A stretch of 15,406 nt of DNA from an uncultured Formosa sp. (GTDB lineage: Bacteria > Bacteroidota > Bacteroidia > Flavobacteriales > Flavobacteriaceae): NCBI GenBank assembly GCA_902516685.1, contig CABXZJ010000020.1:1-15406 (forward strand). Reading direction: 5' to 3'. This document shows, in pieces, positions 8,228-15,406 of this stretch. How positions within the stretch are numbered: position 1 is the first letter of the stretch; the number at the start of each line of letters is the position of its first letter. Both the position numbers and the translations under genes were made by a program. The notes under the pieces were generated by a model. It made no database searches, was not told the origin of the DNA, and saw only the letters and a program-made list of their open reading frames with translations.

Positions 8228-9841
8228 ATGAAAAAACAAATGAAAAAAATAATTTTAGCGTCGCCTATTCTTTTGGGCTTACTTTTATTAAGTGCTTGCA
8301 GTTCTACTATACCGCTTTTGTCTGACCCTATTGGCGACATCAGTCAAACAACAGTTAAAACATCTGAACTATCAGAGGTCGAGCTAAGGTCGTGGAGCCA
8401 CATGGACCTTTTGATGGATAGTATCCCTGGGGTTAGCCTTGACAGGGCATATAGAGAACTTGTAAGACCTGACGGTGAAACTATTGTTGTTGCTGTAATC
8501 GACTCGGGCATTGACATCACGCATGAAGACCTTTCTGCCAATGTCTGGATCAATAATAAAGAAATCCCAAACAACGGAATTGATGATGATAAAAATGGAT
8601 ACGTTGACGACGTTAATGGTTGGAACTTTTTAGGGGAGTCAACTAATGAACAGCTAGAATATGTTCGGCTACTAGCTAGTAAAGACGAAACGAATCCAAG
8701 GTATGAAGAGGCAAAAAAACTGCACGAAAAGGAAGTGAAAAAATATGGCAACTCAAGACAAAGGTACAAGGGAATAAGTGATAGAATAAAAAAGGCCAAC
8801 AAGGCTATTTTGGAGTATACACAAAAAGACAACTACACTAAAGAAGAGGTTCTTGCTATGGATGTTGAGGATGACTCATTAATGGCGCAAGTAAAGGTAA
8901 TTAAGCAGGCTTATGGGTTTGGTGTTGATTCTATGTCTGAACTAACCAAAGAGCTAGATAGTTATGTCAAAAGCCTAAGTGAGCGGCTAGATTACTATTT
9001 AAATGTTGATTTCGATGGTCGCACAGTTGTTGGTGACGACCCAGATAATCTAGACGATCGAGATTATGGAGACAATGATGTTATGCCCAAAAATGGTAGT
9101 AGTCACGGAACACATGTTTCTGGTATTATTGCTGGAGTTCGAAACAATGGTATTGGCATTAATGGCGCAGCAGACAAGGTCAAAATCATGGCAATCAGAA
9201 ACACACCAAACGGTGATGAGTACGACAAAGATGTTGCGCTTGGAGTTTATTACGCTGTAAACAACGGAGCAAAAATAATTAACATGAGTTTCGGCAAAAG
9301 TTTTTCTCCTCATAGCGATTGGGTTAGAGACGCTATCGCTTACGCTGCAAAAAAAGATGTTCTAATTGTTGCTGCTGCAGGGAATAACTCGGAAAATACT
9401 GACGAGAAACAATACTACCCTAATGACCAACTGGGGACGGGTGTTGAGGTTTCAGACACGTTTATAAAAGTGGGTTCGTCCACAAACAAACACAGCTCTG
9501 ATGTTGTCTCAAGCTTTTCAAATTATGGCAAAATTACTGTAGATCTATTTTCCCCAGGGTCAAGAATTTACTCAACAACGCCTGAAAACAAATATCGTTT
9601 TCTGCAAGGAACTTCTATGGCCTCTCCTCTGGTTGCCGGGGTTGCGGCCCTTGTTATGTCACAATATCCTAAGCTTAGCGCCGCTGAGGTTAAAGAGGTT
9701 TTAATGAATTCCGGGCTCCCTTTGAATCTTAAAATAAGCTTAGCTGAGGACTCCCTCGTTCCTTTTTCAGGGTTGTCAAAATCCGGTAAGCTTGTAAACG
9801 CCTACAATGCATTAATAATGGCATCAAAAGTTTCTAAATAG
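8228..9841 (+). CDS. S8 (subtilisin-like) serine peptidase, predicted lipoprotein
   Basis: A 537-residue secreted endopeptidase. The N-terminus is a lipoprotein signal: Lys-rich start, hydrophobic core, then lipobox LSAC with lipidated Cys24, so it is probably tethered to an envelope membrane. The catalytic triad is intact: Asp92 (VIDSGID), His293 (SSHGTH) and Ser463 (GTSMASP), with the oxyanion Asn386 in AAGNN. An acidic DDDKNGYVDD stretch (119-128) looks like a calcium-binding loop. Between Asp and His there are about 200 residues, far more than in classical subtilisin (about 32); about 140-260 of these are Lys/Glu-rich and probably helical. I recall similar insertions in Bacteroidota S8 proteins. 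No C-terminal secretion-sorting domain is visible. ATG at 8228 is 4 bp after the hydrolase; an ATG at 8240 is an alternative start. The substrate is unknown. Confidence 0.93.
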   Translation: MKKQMKKIILASPILLGLLLLSACSSTIPLLSDPIGDISQTTVKTSELSEVELRSWSHMDLLMDSIPGVSLDRAYRELVRPDGETIVVAVIDSGIDITHEDLSANVWINNKEIPNNGIDDDKNGYVDDVNGWNFLGESTNEQLEYVRLLASKDETNPRYEEAKKLHEKEVKKYGNSRQRYKGISDRIKKANKAILEYTQKDNYTKEEVLAMDVEDDSLMAQVKVIKQAYGFGVDSMSELTKELDSYVKSLSERLDYYLNVDFDGRTVVGDDPDNLDDRDYGDNDVMPKNGSSHGTHVSGIIAGVRNNGIGINGAADKVKIMAIRNTPNGDEYDKDVALGVYYAVNNGAKIINMSFGKSFSPHSDWVRDAIAYAAKKDVLIVAAAGNNSENTDEKQYYPNDQLGTGVEVSDTFIKVGSSTNKHSSDVVSSFSNYGKITVDLFSPGSRIYSTTPENKYRFLQGTSMASPLVAGVAALVMSQYPKLSAAEVKEVLMNSGLPLNLKISLAEDSLVPFSGLSKSGKLVNAYNALIMASKVSK

Positions 9842-9848
9842 AAATATA

Positions 9849-11678
9849 ATGAACAACAAGGCGCTTTTATTTATTGTTTTTTGTTTTTTGCACAAAACTC
9901 AACACGTGGAGGCCCAAAGAAACTCTGGCGGTTATTGGCAGCAGAAGGTTCAGTATTATATTGAAACAGAAATAGATGTCGAAACTTCGAGATACATCGG
10001 TACTCAAGAGATAAAATATACTAATAATTCCCCTGAAAGATTAAGTCGAGTATACTTTCATTTATACTACAATGCTTTTAAGCCAGGAAGTGAAATGGAT
10101 GTTCGCTCGAGAACTATTGCTGATCCTGACTCAAGGGTTTTGGATCGCATAGAAAAGCTGTCTGCTGATGACCAAGGGTTTCTTAATGTTCTTGACTTAA
10201 AACAGGACGGTGAGATTTTGAAAAGTAGTGTTGCCGGTACTGTTTTGGAAGTTGAATTAAATAAAGCGATTGAGCCTGGTGAAACAACTGTCTTTAAAAT
10301 GTCTTTTACGGGCCAAGCTCCTTTGGTTGTTCGAAGGGCTGGTAAAAATAGCAAAGAGGGGGTAGCTTTTTCAATGGCACAATGGTATCCGAAAATGGCT
10401 GAATATGACTTTGAGGGGTGGCACGCAAACCCATATATTGGAAGAGAATTTTACGGAGTTTGGGGAGATTTTGATGTGAAAATAAAAATTGACTCACGCT
10501 ACATTGTTGGTGGTACAGGTTATCTGCAAAACCTCGAAAATATAAAGATCACAAAAAAAGCAAATAAGAACAGTAATACTTGGCACTTTTATGCCCCTGC
10601 AGTACATGACTTTACCTGGGCTGCTGACCCAGAATATATTCATGACGTGTTTGAAATAAAAAAAGGACCTAAACTTAATTTTTATTACAAAAAACAGCTA
10701 TCAAAAGAGCACTTGCAAAACTGGAAAAAACTACAACCTATTACGGCAGAACTAATGGCGTTCTTCAACCAGAATATTGGAGTTTATCCGTATGATCAAT
10801 ATTCTGTTATTCAAGGCGGTGATGGTGGTATGGAATACGGTATGTGCACGCTCATAACGGGACAAAGACCTTTTAAAAGCCTAGTTGGCGTTACGGCTCA
10901 CGAACTGGCACACTCTTGGTTTCATTTTCTTTTAGCGACGAATGAAAGCAAACACGAGTGGATGGACGAGGGGTTTACAGAGTATTTTTGCACAGAAGCT
11001 GAGACAAAAATTATGGGTATAAACAAAGATGAGCACTATAAGAAATCATACGAGAGGTACCGGCAGCTGGTTTTGAGCGGTGCTGAACAACCACTGACAA
11101 CACATGCTGATAGGTATAATTACAATTTTAGCTACGGGGTTGCAGCCTACGTTAAGGGGAGTATTTTTTTAAGGCAATTGAAGCATATTATTGGAGAGGA
11201 AGCTTTTGAAAAAACAATTAAAACTTATTTCGATAATTGGTCATTTAAACACCCAACCCCTAACGACTTTATTCGCTGCGCGGAGAAAGCTTCTGGATCA
11301 GAGCTTGATTGGTACCTAACAGACTGGACAAAAACCACAAACACTATTGATTACGGAGTAAAAGCTATTGAAAAAGTGTCGAGAAAAACTACCGTTACTT
11401 TAGAAAGGGTTGGGCTAATGCCCTTCCCTATTGATCTTGAAGTTATTTATAAAAATGGTCGGCGAGAAAAATATTATATCCCATTACAAATAATGCGCGT
11501 TGACAAACCTTTACAAAAACACACAATAAAACTAAAAGACTGGGCCTGGGCAAATCCATTGTATTCATTTGATGTTAGCGGACCTGAAGAAATCGCATCA
11601 ATAACTATCGACCCAACAAACAAAATAGCAGACATAAATTTAACGAACAACTCTTACGAGTTCAAATCAAATGAATAG
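9849..11678 (+). CDS. M1 family zinc metallopeptidase (aminopeptidase N-like), secreted
   Basis: This 609-residue protein carries the gluzincin signature HELAH at 351-355, with the third zinc ligand Glu374 in WMDEGF, the exact HExxH-18-E spacing. Upstream, GGMEYG (326-331) corresponds to the GxMEN exopeptidase motif, as expected for an aminopeptidase. The Tyr after Glu is unlike classical GAMEN, but I recall such variants in Bacteroidota. A signal peptide is likely (MNNKALLFIVFCFL, cleavage near EAQ at 21-23), placing it in the periplasm or outside the cell. The N-terminal beta domain (about 30-260) precedes the catalytic domain (about 270-500), followed by a short beta domain; a large C-terminal HEAT-like domain is absent. 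It lies 7 bp after the S8 gene, and its stop overlaps the rnpA start by 8 bp (ATGAATAG), suggesting translational coupling. Confidence 0.93.
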   Translation: MNNKALLFIVFCFLHKTQHVEAQRNSGGYWQQKVQYYIETEIDVETSRYIGTQEIKYTNNSPERLSRVYFHLYYNAFKPGSEMDVRSRTIADPDSRVLDRIEKLSADDQGFLNVLDLKQDGEILKSSVAGTVLEVELNKAIEPGETTVFKMSFTGQAPLVVRRAGKNSKEGVAFSMAQWYPKMAEYDFEGWHANPYIGREFYGVWGDFDVKIKIDSRYIVGGTGYLQNLENIKITKKANKNSNTWHFYAPAVHDFTWAADPEYIHDVFEIKKGPKLNFYYKKQLSKEHLQNWKKLQPITAELMAFFNQNIGVYPYDQYSVIQGGDGGMEYGMCTLITGQRPFKSLVGVTAHELAHSWFHFLLATNESKHEWMDEGFTEYFCTEAETKIMGINKDEHYKKSYERYRQLVLSGAEQPLTTHADRYNYNFSYGVAAYVKGSIFLRQLKHIIGEEAFEKTIKTYFDNWSFKHPTPNDFIRCAEKASGSELDWYLTDWTKTTNTIDYGVKAIEKVSRKTTVTLERVGLMPFPIDLEVIYKNGRREKYYIPLQIMRVDKPLQKHTIKLKDWAWANPLYSFDVSGPEEIASITIDPTNKIADINLTNNSYEFKSNE

Positions 11679-12018
11679 GCTTAAAGGAGTTCAAAATGTT
11701 TCTAAGGTTTTCGAAAAGGGTAAGACTATTGATGCTGGTGGTCTTCGTTTTTTTTATTTAGATTCAACGAAGTCCGCGTGGGGAGTTTCTGTTGGAAAAC
11801 GAAACTTTTCACTAGCTGTTGAGCGAAACAAAATTAAGCGCATGATGCGTGAGGGAGTTAGAGAGCATCTTGTGAGTGTAGTTAAGGAGCTGGGCGTGTC
11901 TTTCCATTTTGTTGTTCTGTATGTTGGGAAAAAAGCTCCACACAAAAAGGCTTTGGACGGAATGTTTGATCAGCTTGTTAAAAAATTATTAGACACTCTT
12001 TTTTATGAAAAAAACTAA
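11671..12018 (+). CDS. rnpA: Ribonuclease P protein component
   Basis: The 115-residue basic protein is the protein subunit of RNase P, which binds the 5' leader of pre-tRNA and helps the catalytic RNA mature tRNA 5' ends. Seen: the family signature RNKIKRMMRE (residues 52-61), the aromatic strand around RFFYLD (26-31) and VGKRNFSLAV (41-50). Length is normal. In most bacteria rnpA lies beside rpmH near the origin; here it is wedged between an M1 and an S41 peptidase, with an 8-bp overlap upstream and a 14-bp overlap downstream, an arrangement I recall from flavobacteria. No promoter of its own is visible, so it probably depends on read-through and coupling from the peptidase genes. Confidence 0.95.
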   Translation: MNRLKGVQNVSKVFEKGKTIDAGGLRFFYLDSTKSAWGVSVGKRNFSLAVERNKIKRMMREGVREHLVSVVKELGVSFHFVVLYVGKKAPHKKALDGMFDQLVKKLLDTLFYEKN

Positions 12019-13630
12019 AAAAACAATATTACGTATTACTGGTCTGTTGGTCGTAATTTTTGCATTAAGTAGCTTTAAGATTGATTTCTTTGAGATCGCT
12101 AAACAAATAGAAATATACAACACTTTATTTAAAGAAATAAACATGAGCTATGTTGATGAAACCAACCCGAGCGAGCTCATGGAGGTTGGTGTTAAAAAAA
12201 TGCTTTCTGAGCTTGATCCATATACAGTTTATAGCAGTGAACAAGACGTTGAAAGCGCAAAGATGAAACAGGCTGGCGACTTTGTTGGTATTGGGTGTGA
12301 ATTAAAGTTCATAAAAAATGAGCTAACTGTCGTAGAAGTGCACAAAAACCTCCCTGCAGATAAGTCAGGTATAAGACCGGGTGATAAATTAGTTGAAATA
12401 AATGGAGTAAATGTTTTGGGTTTTAAAAATGGGGTTGCAGCTCTCTTAGAAGGCAAAAAAAATACACAAGTAAATATAAAGCTTATCAGGGATGGTAATG
12501 AAAAAGTGATTTTAATTAAAAGGGGAGGGGAAAAGGTAAAAGCCGTCCCTATTTTTAAGCTAATAAGCAGCGGCATGGGTTATATTGCCTTAAGTAAGTT
12601 CTCCAGAGGGTCAGCAAAAGAGGTTGAGTCTGCCTTAAAGTTTCTTATGATTGATGAGGCCAAAGGCTTGATTTTAGATTTAAGAGACAATCCTGGCGGC
12701 TTATTAAGTGAGGCTGTTGAAATTGTTAATCTTTTCGTTCCTAAGGGCCAGCTTATTGTTTCTACCAAATCAAATATTAAGCAATACAACAGTCAATTTA
12801 TTACCAGAAAACAGCCTTTGAATATAGAAATCCCTATTGTTGTTCTTATAAACGAACGAAGCGCTTCAGCTAGTGAAATTGTGGCGGGAGCGCTACAAGA
12901 TTTAGACAGGGCTGTAATAGTTGGTAAACGGAGCTTTGGTAAAGGGTTGGTTCAGCAACCAAAGCCGCTGCCTTATGGGGCGCAAATAAAAATCACCATT
13001 TCACGGTACTACACACCATCAGGGAGATGTATACAGGCTTTAAACTATGGAAAAAGAAAGGAAAACGGAAAGGCTGAAAGGTATGATCCTAATGAGGAAT
13101 CCTTTTTTACAAAAAACGGGCGGACTGTCTATGGTGGTGGCGGTGTTGAGCCTGATGTTTACACTGCCAGGAAACATCCGATTAATATAATAAGCTCGTT
13201 AAAAAAAGAAAATTTGTTTTTCACTTATGCTGTTAATTTTATTAGAAAAAATAAAATCAAAAATATAGAAGGTTTTGAATTAAAAGAAAATCATTTTAGC
13301 CAATTTAAACAGTTTTGCCTTTCATCGGGATTTAATCTAGGAACAACTACTGAAACAACATTAAATAAAGCCATTCTTGCTTCGGAAGATGAAAGTTTAT
13401 TTAAAATATCTAAAAAACTAAGGTCTATAATATCAAGTATGAAGAATGAAAAAGAAGATGTTTTTAATATAAAAAAAGAAGATATTTTGAATACTTTATC
13501 TAAGGAAATAATAAAAATAAACTTTTACAAAGAGGGTTTATATAATTATTCTTTCTTAAGAGATAAAAGCATAAAAAAGGGGTTAGAAATATTAGTTGAC
13601 ACTAGTTTTTATTATTCTATTTTAAAATAA
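12005..13630 (+). CDS. S41 family C-terminal processing peptidase with PDZ domain (CtpA-like)
   Basis: This 541-residue protein has an N-terminal hydrophobic signal or anchor (about 10-24), a PDZ domain (about 93-175; GIRPGDKLVEINGV at 122-135), the S41 core (about 188-390) and a helical C-terminal part. By alignment in mind with E. coli Prc, the Ser/Lys dyad is Ser288 in SASASEI and Lys313 in FGKG. It should cleave periplasmic or envelope proteins at C-termini in a PDZ-dependent way. The start overlaps rnpA by 14 bp. Base composition changes sharply at about codon 398 (position 13200): the C-terminal ~140 codons are very AT-rich, although the residues there (for example EGLYNYSFLRDKSIKKGLEI) still look like this family's normal C-terminus. 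No frameshift is seen. The exact subfamily is uncertain. Confidence 0.94.
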   Translation: MKKTKKTILRITGLLVVIFALSSFKIDFFEIAKQIEIYNTLFKEINMSYVDETNPSELMEVGVKKMLSELDPYTVYSSEQDVESAKMKQAGDFVGIGCELKFIKNELTVVEVHKNLPADKSGIRPGDKLVEINGVNVLGFKNGVAALLEGKKNTQVNIKLIRDGNEKVILIKRGGEKVKAVPIFKLISSGMGYIALSKFSRGSAKEVESALKFLMIDEAKGLILDLRDNPGGLLSEAVEIVNLFVPKGQLIVSTKSNIKQYNSQFITRKQPLNIEIPIVVLINERSASASEIVAGALQDLDRAVIVGKRSFGKGLVQQPKPLPYGAQIKITISRYYTPSGRCIQALNYGKRKENGKAERYDPNEESFFTKNGRTVYGGGGVEPDVYTARKHPINIISSLKKENLFFTYAVNFIRKNKIKNIEGFELKENHFSQFKQFCLSSGFNLGTTTETTLNKAILASEDESLFKISKKLRSIISSMKNEKEDVFNIKKEDILNTLSKEIIKINFYKEGLYNYSFLRDKSIKKGLEILVDTSFYYSILK

Positions 13631-13647
13631 ATTAAATATATTAGAGG

Positions 13648-14484
13648 ATGTTCAGATTCGTTTTTTTCATCTTTTTTGCTTCAAATTTATGCTTTTCACA
13701 GCCTATAAAAAGGCATGTTATTTATTTTGAAACAGGTAAATATGAGGTTATTGAAACAGAAAAGAATCGTTTATTATTTTTTATTAAGAACTTAGATAAA
13801 AGTAAAATAAAAAAAATTTCTATTTATGGTTTTTGTGATGACCGCGGAACCAATCAATACAATTTAGTATTATCCCAAGAAAGAGCATACTCAATAAAAG
13901 ATATTTTATGTGATACTGGAGTTGATCCTGGCCTGATTACAAACGTTGATGGTAAGGGTGAAATTTTAATTAAAGTTATAGAAACAGACAACTTGAATAC
14001 AATAAGAGGATTAAATAGAAAAGTGGAAATTAATATTGAATATAAAAATACAACTCCTCAAAAAAATAAAAATTTTGATGAAAAAGGAAGACAACTTCCT
14101 TTAACTTTGGAAAGTAATTTAATGGTTGGGGATAATGTAATTCTTGATAAAATTTTATTTAGAACAGGTCATAGTTATGTTTTGAAAGAATCCAAAAAGG
14201 TATTATATAATGTAGCACAAATATTAAAAGAGAAAAGTTTTCTTTATTTTACAATAAAAGGACATGTGTGTTGCACTTCTGAAGGTAAAGACGCCATAGA
14301 CAGAAAAACTGGAAAAAGAAATTTATCTCAAGAAAGAGCTAAGTCTATTTTTTATTATTTAGTAAAAAAAGGTATTGATAAAAAACGAATGAAATATGTT
14401 GGAATGAAACATAAAGAACCACTAGGTGGAAATCCAAAATTTGATAGACGTGTCGAAATAGAAATAACTTCTATAAAAAATTAG
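13648..14484 (+). CDS. OmpA family protein with two OmpA-like domains
   Basis: A 278-residue exported protein with a signal peptide at about 1-18 (hydrophobic MFRFVFFIFFASNL, probable cleavage near CFSQP). Two OmpA-type peptidoglycan-binding domains are visible. The first (about 22-131) contains GFCDDRGTNQYN (61-72), LSQERA (75-80) and LNRKVEI (122-128); the second (about 163-275) contains IKGHVCC (203-209), LSQERA (226-231) and FDRRVEIEI (265-273). No beta-barrel is present, so the protein is probably periplasmic and binds cell-wall peptide stems. The second domain lacks the usual Asp in the loop after GH and instead has a Cys-Cys pair. A purine-rich AGAGG lies just before the ATG. It starts 17 bp after the S41 gene, so co-transcription is likely. 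The 3' end overlaps the convergent acetyltransferase gene by 14 bp. Its biological role is unknown. Confidence 0.85.
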   Translation: MFRFVFFIFFASNLCFSQPIKRHVIYFETGKYEVIETEKNRLLFFIKNLDKSKIKKISIYGFCDDRGTNQYNLVLSQERAYSIKDILCDTGVDPGLITNVDGKGEILIKVIETDNLNTIRGLNRKVEINIEYKNTTPQKNKNFDEKGRQLPLTLESNLMVGDNVILDKILFRTGHSYVLKESKKVLYNVAQILKEKSFLYFTIKGHVCCTSEGKDAIDRKTGKRNLSQERAKSIFYYLVKKGIDKKRMKYVGMKHKEPLGGNPKFDRRVEIEITSIKN

Positions 14485-14923
14485 TTTTTACCATAGATAT
14501 GTGAGGAATACCATCCTCTAAATATTCTTTCCCTTCTTTTTTAAATCCTATGGAAGTATAAAAATCTAAAAGATATTTTTGGGCAGAAATTTTAATTTCT
14601 TTTTCTTTAAAATTATTTTCTATTGCTTTTATGCTTTCTCTCATAAGTATTTTTCCATATCCTTTATCTCTATTTTCTTTTGATATTACAACACGACCTA
14701 TACTGGCTTTTTTAAAGTAATCCCCTGGTTTGAAAATTCTAGAATAACCTATAATTTCTTTCTTTTTTTTTATTAATATATGAAGTGCTTTTTGGTCTTT
14801 AAAGTCTATATCTTGATAAATACAATTTTGTTCTACTATAAATACTTTAGATCTAATATGAAATATTTTGTAAAGCTCATTCTTTGATAATTGATTAAAT
14901 CTTTTTGTAAAAACTTTAATCAT
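14471..14923 (-). CDS. GNAT family N-acetyltransferase, ElaA-like
   Basis: The 150-residue protein is a single GNAT domain. IRSKVFIVEQNCIYQDID (23-40) is the characteristic N-terminal block of the ElaA group, and RDKGYG (85-90) is the acetyl-CoA pyrophosphate-binding loop (R/Q-x-x-G-x-G/A). GRVVIS (76-81) is the preceding beta strand. The acceptor substrate of this group is unknown to me, so only acetyl transfer from acetyl-CoA is claimed. It lies 3 bp downstream of rpiB on the same strand, so the two are probably one operon. Its stop is inside the 3' end of the convergent OmpA gene (14-bp overlap), leaving no room for a terminator between them. The gene is very AT-rich, like the rest of the right end. 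Confidence 0.88.
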   Translation of the reverse strand: MIKVFTKRFNQLSKNELYKIFHIRSKVFIVEQNCIYQDIDFKDQKALHILIKKKKEIIGYSRIFKPGDYFKKASIGRVVISKENRDKGYGKILMRESIKAIENNFKEKEIKISAQKYLLDFYTSIGFKKEGKEYLEDGIPHISMVKTNFL

Positions 14924-14926
14924 TTT

Positions 14927-15358
14927 TTAAGATATAATAATTTTATCTATTCTTTTTTGGTGGCGACCTCCTTCAAAATCATTATTAATAAAAGCATCTA
15001 TAATATTATTTATTTCTTCTTTTTTTATAAACCTTGCTGGAATACATAATACATTTGAATTGTTGTGTTGTCTTATTAAGGATGCAATATTTGAATTCCA
15101 ACAAATTCCTGCTCTTATTGCTTTATATTTATTAGCAGTCATTGCTACACCATTCGCAGTACCACATAAAAGAATACCAAAATCAACTTTATTATTTATT
15201 ACTTCGTTAATAACGGGGTGGACAAAATCAGGATAATCTACACTATTTTTATCATTAGTTCCAAAATTAATGACTTCTATATTTTGTTTTTTTAAATAAT
15301 CTGTAATATGAAACTTAAAAAGAGTCCCAGCATGATCATTACCAATAGCTATTCTCAT
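14927..15358 (-). CDS. rpiB: Ribose-5-phosphate isomerase B
   Basis: RpiB interconverts ribose-5-phosphate and ribulose-5-phosphate in the non-oxidative pentose phosphate pathway, in the cytoplasm. The 143-residue length is typical of the LacAB/RpiB family. Seen: GNDHAG (6-11) with Asp8 and His9, SVDYPDF (39-45), the catalytic Cys65 in LLCGTANG with Thr67 of the anion hole, MTANK (73-77), the QHNNSNVL block (97-104) with His98, and EGGRHQKRIDKI near the C-terminus. The glycine usual after CGT is Ala68; CGTGNG or CGSGNG is more common. The ATG at 15358 starts directly at the conserved first strand. rpiB is followed 3 bp later by the acetyltransferase. Confidence 0.95.
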   Translation of the reverse strand: MRIAIGNDHAGTLFKFHITDYLKKQNIEVINFGTNDKNSVDYPDFVHPVINEVINNKVDFGILLCGTANGVAMTANKYKAIRAGICWNSNIASLIRQHNNSNVLCIPARFIKKEEINNIIDAFINNDFEGGRHQKRIDKIIIS

Positions 15359-15378
15359 ATAATTACTTATTTAAATAC

Positions 15379-15394
15379 TTTGTAAAATTACAAA
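15379..15394. promoter_or_regulatory. Perfect inverted repeat upstream of rpiB (possible operator)
   Basis: TTTGTAA and TTACAAA form perfect 7-bp arms around a 2-bp spacer, 20 bp before the rpiB start codon. The position and symmetry would fit a dimeric repressor site overlapping the promoter. The region is AT-rich, there is no regulator gene in the window, and no clear promoter boxes are seen around it, so the role is only a possibility. Confidence 0.3.
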
Positions 15395-15406
15395 ATTTGG
15401 AGGTTA

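Larger units (their letters stand above)
13201..15406. other. Low-GC segment with abrupt left boundary inside the S41 gene
   Basis: My hand count gives 102 G/C in 240 bases at 12961-13200 (about 42%) and 56 in 240 at 13201-13440 (about 23%). Sample lines further right, in the OmpA and rpiB genes, are 18-22%, and sample lines in gltX and DUF4175 are about 37%. Codon use follows: Gly GGG and Arg CGN are common to the left, while AGA, TTA and ATA dominate to the right. The segment covers the S41 C-terminus, the OmpA-like gene, the acetyltransferase and rpiB. Confidence 0.85.

Noticed and set aside
8344..8832. 162-codon minus-strand open frame
   Set aside because: It is fully antisense to the S8 peptidase, Ser/Leu-rich, with no recognisable domain.
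9050..9313. Short open frames on both strands within the S8 catalytic region
   Set aside because: They overlap the conserved His region of a clear S8 peptidase, and their translations have no recognisable features.
12229..12576. 115-codon minus-strand open frame
   Set aside because: It is antisense to the PDZ domain of the S41 peptidase and shows no family features.
13201..15406. Low-GC right end considered as a genomic island or phage insertion
   Set aside because: It contains ordinary housekeeping-type genes, has no integrase, tRNA or direct repeats at the boundary, and begins in the middle of an intact gene.

Overview
The window looks like chromosomal DNA of a low-GC member of the Bacteroidota, most likely a flavobacterium. 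The evidence is a DUF4175 membrane protein next to ybeY, a Bacteroidota-type YbeY and RpiB, rnpA lying between secreted peptidases instead of beside rpmH, few Shine-Dalgarno sequences, and candidate promoters with the TAnnTTTG -7 box of that phylum. The species cannot be named from the sequence. No phage, insertion sequence, CRISPR array, tRNA or rRNA was found, and there is no gene-free stretch longer than about 140 bases.

Layout: on the minus strand at the left are ybeY (its last few codons run off the window) and, overlapping it by 8 bp, a very large gene for a DUF4175 membrane/coiled-coil protein. A 138-bp divergent intergenic region with candidate promoters for both directions follows. 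A plus-strand run of eight genes then covers about 3949-14484: gltX (glutamyl-tRNA synthetase), lepA (elongation factor 4), a metallo-beta-lactamase-fold hydrolase, an S8 (subtilisin-type) lipoprotein peptidase, an M1 metallopeptidase, rnpA (RNase P protein), an S41 (C-terminal processing) peptidase with a PDZ domain, and a protein with two OmpA-like domains. From the hydrolase to the OmpA protein the genes are 4-17 bp apart or overlap by 8-14 bp, so they are probably co-transcribed. Convergent to them, on the minus strand, are an ElaA-type GNAT acetyltransferase and rpiB (ribose-5-phosphate isomerase B).

Functionally, the run mixes translation and RNA maturation (gltX, lepA, rnpA, and ybeY across the divide) with envelope proteolysis (S8, M1, S41) and a peptidoglycan-binding OmpA-type protein. 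The co-location probably reflects conserved flavobacterial gene order more than one pathway.

The most notable signal is not a gene. Base composition falls abruptly inside the S41 peptidase gene near position 13200, from roughly 38-42% GC to roughly 23%, and stays low to the end of the window, with no break in reading frame. This could be a recombination junction or a chimeric assembly joining two syntenic relatives. I see no convincing undescribed system; the other points concern coding repeats, start-site choice, a lineage-variant metal ligand and possible regulatory sites.
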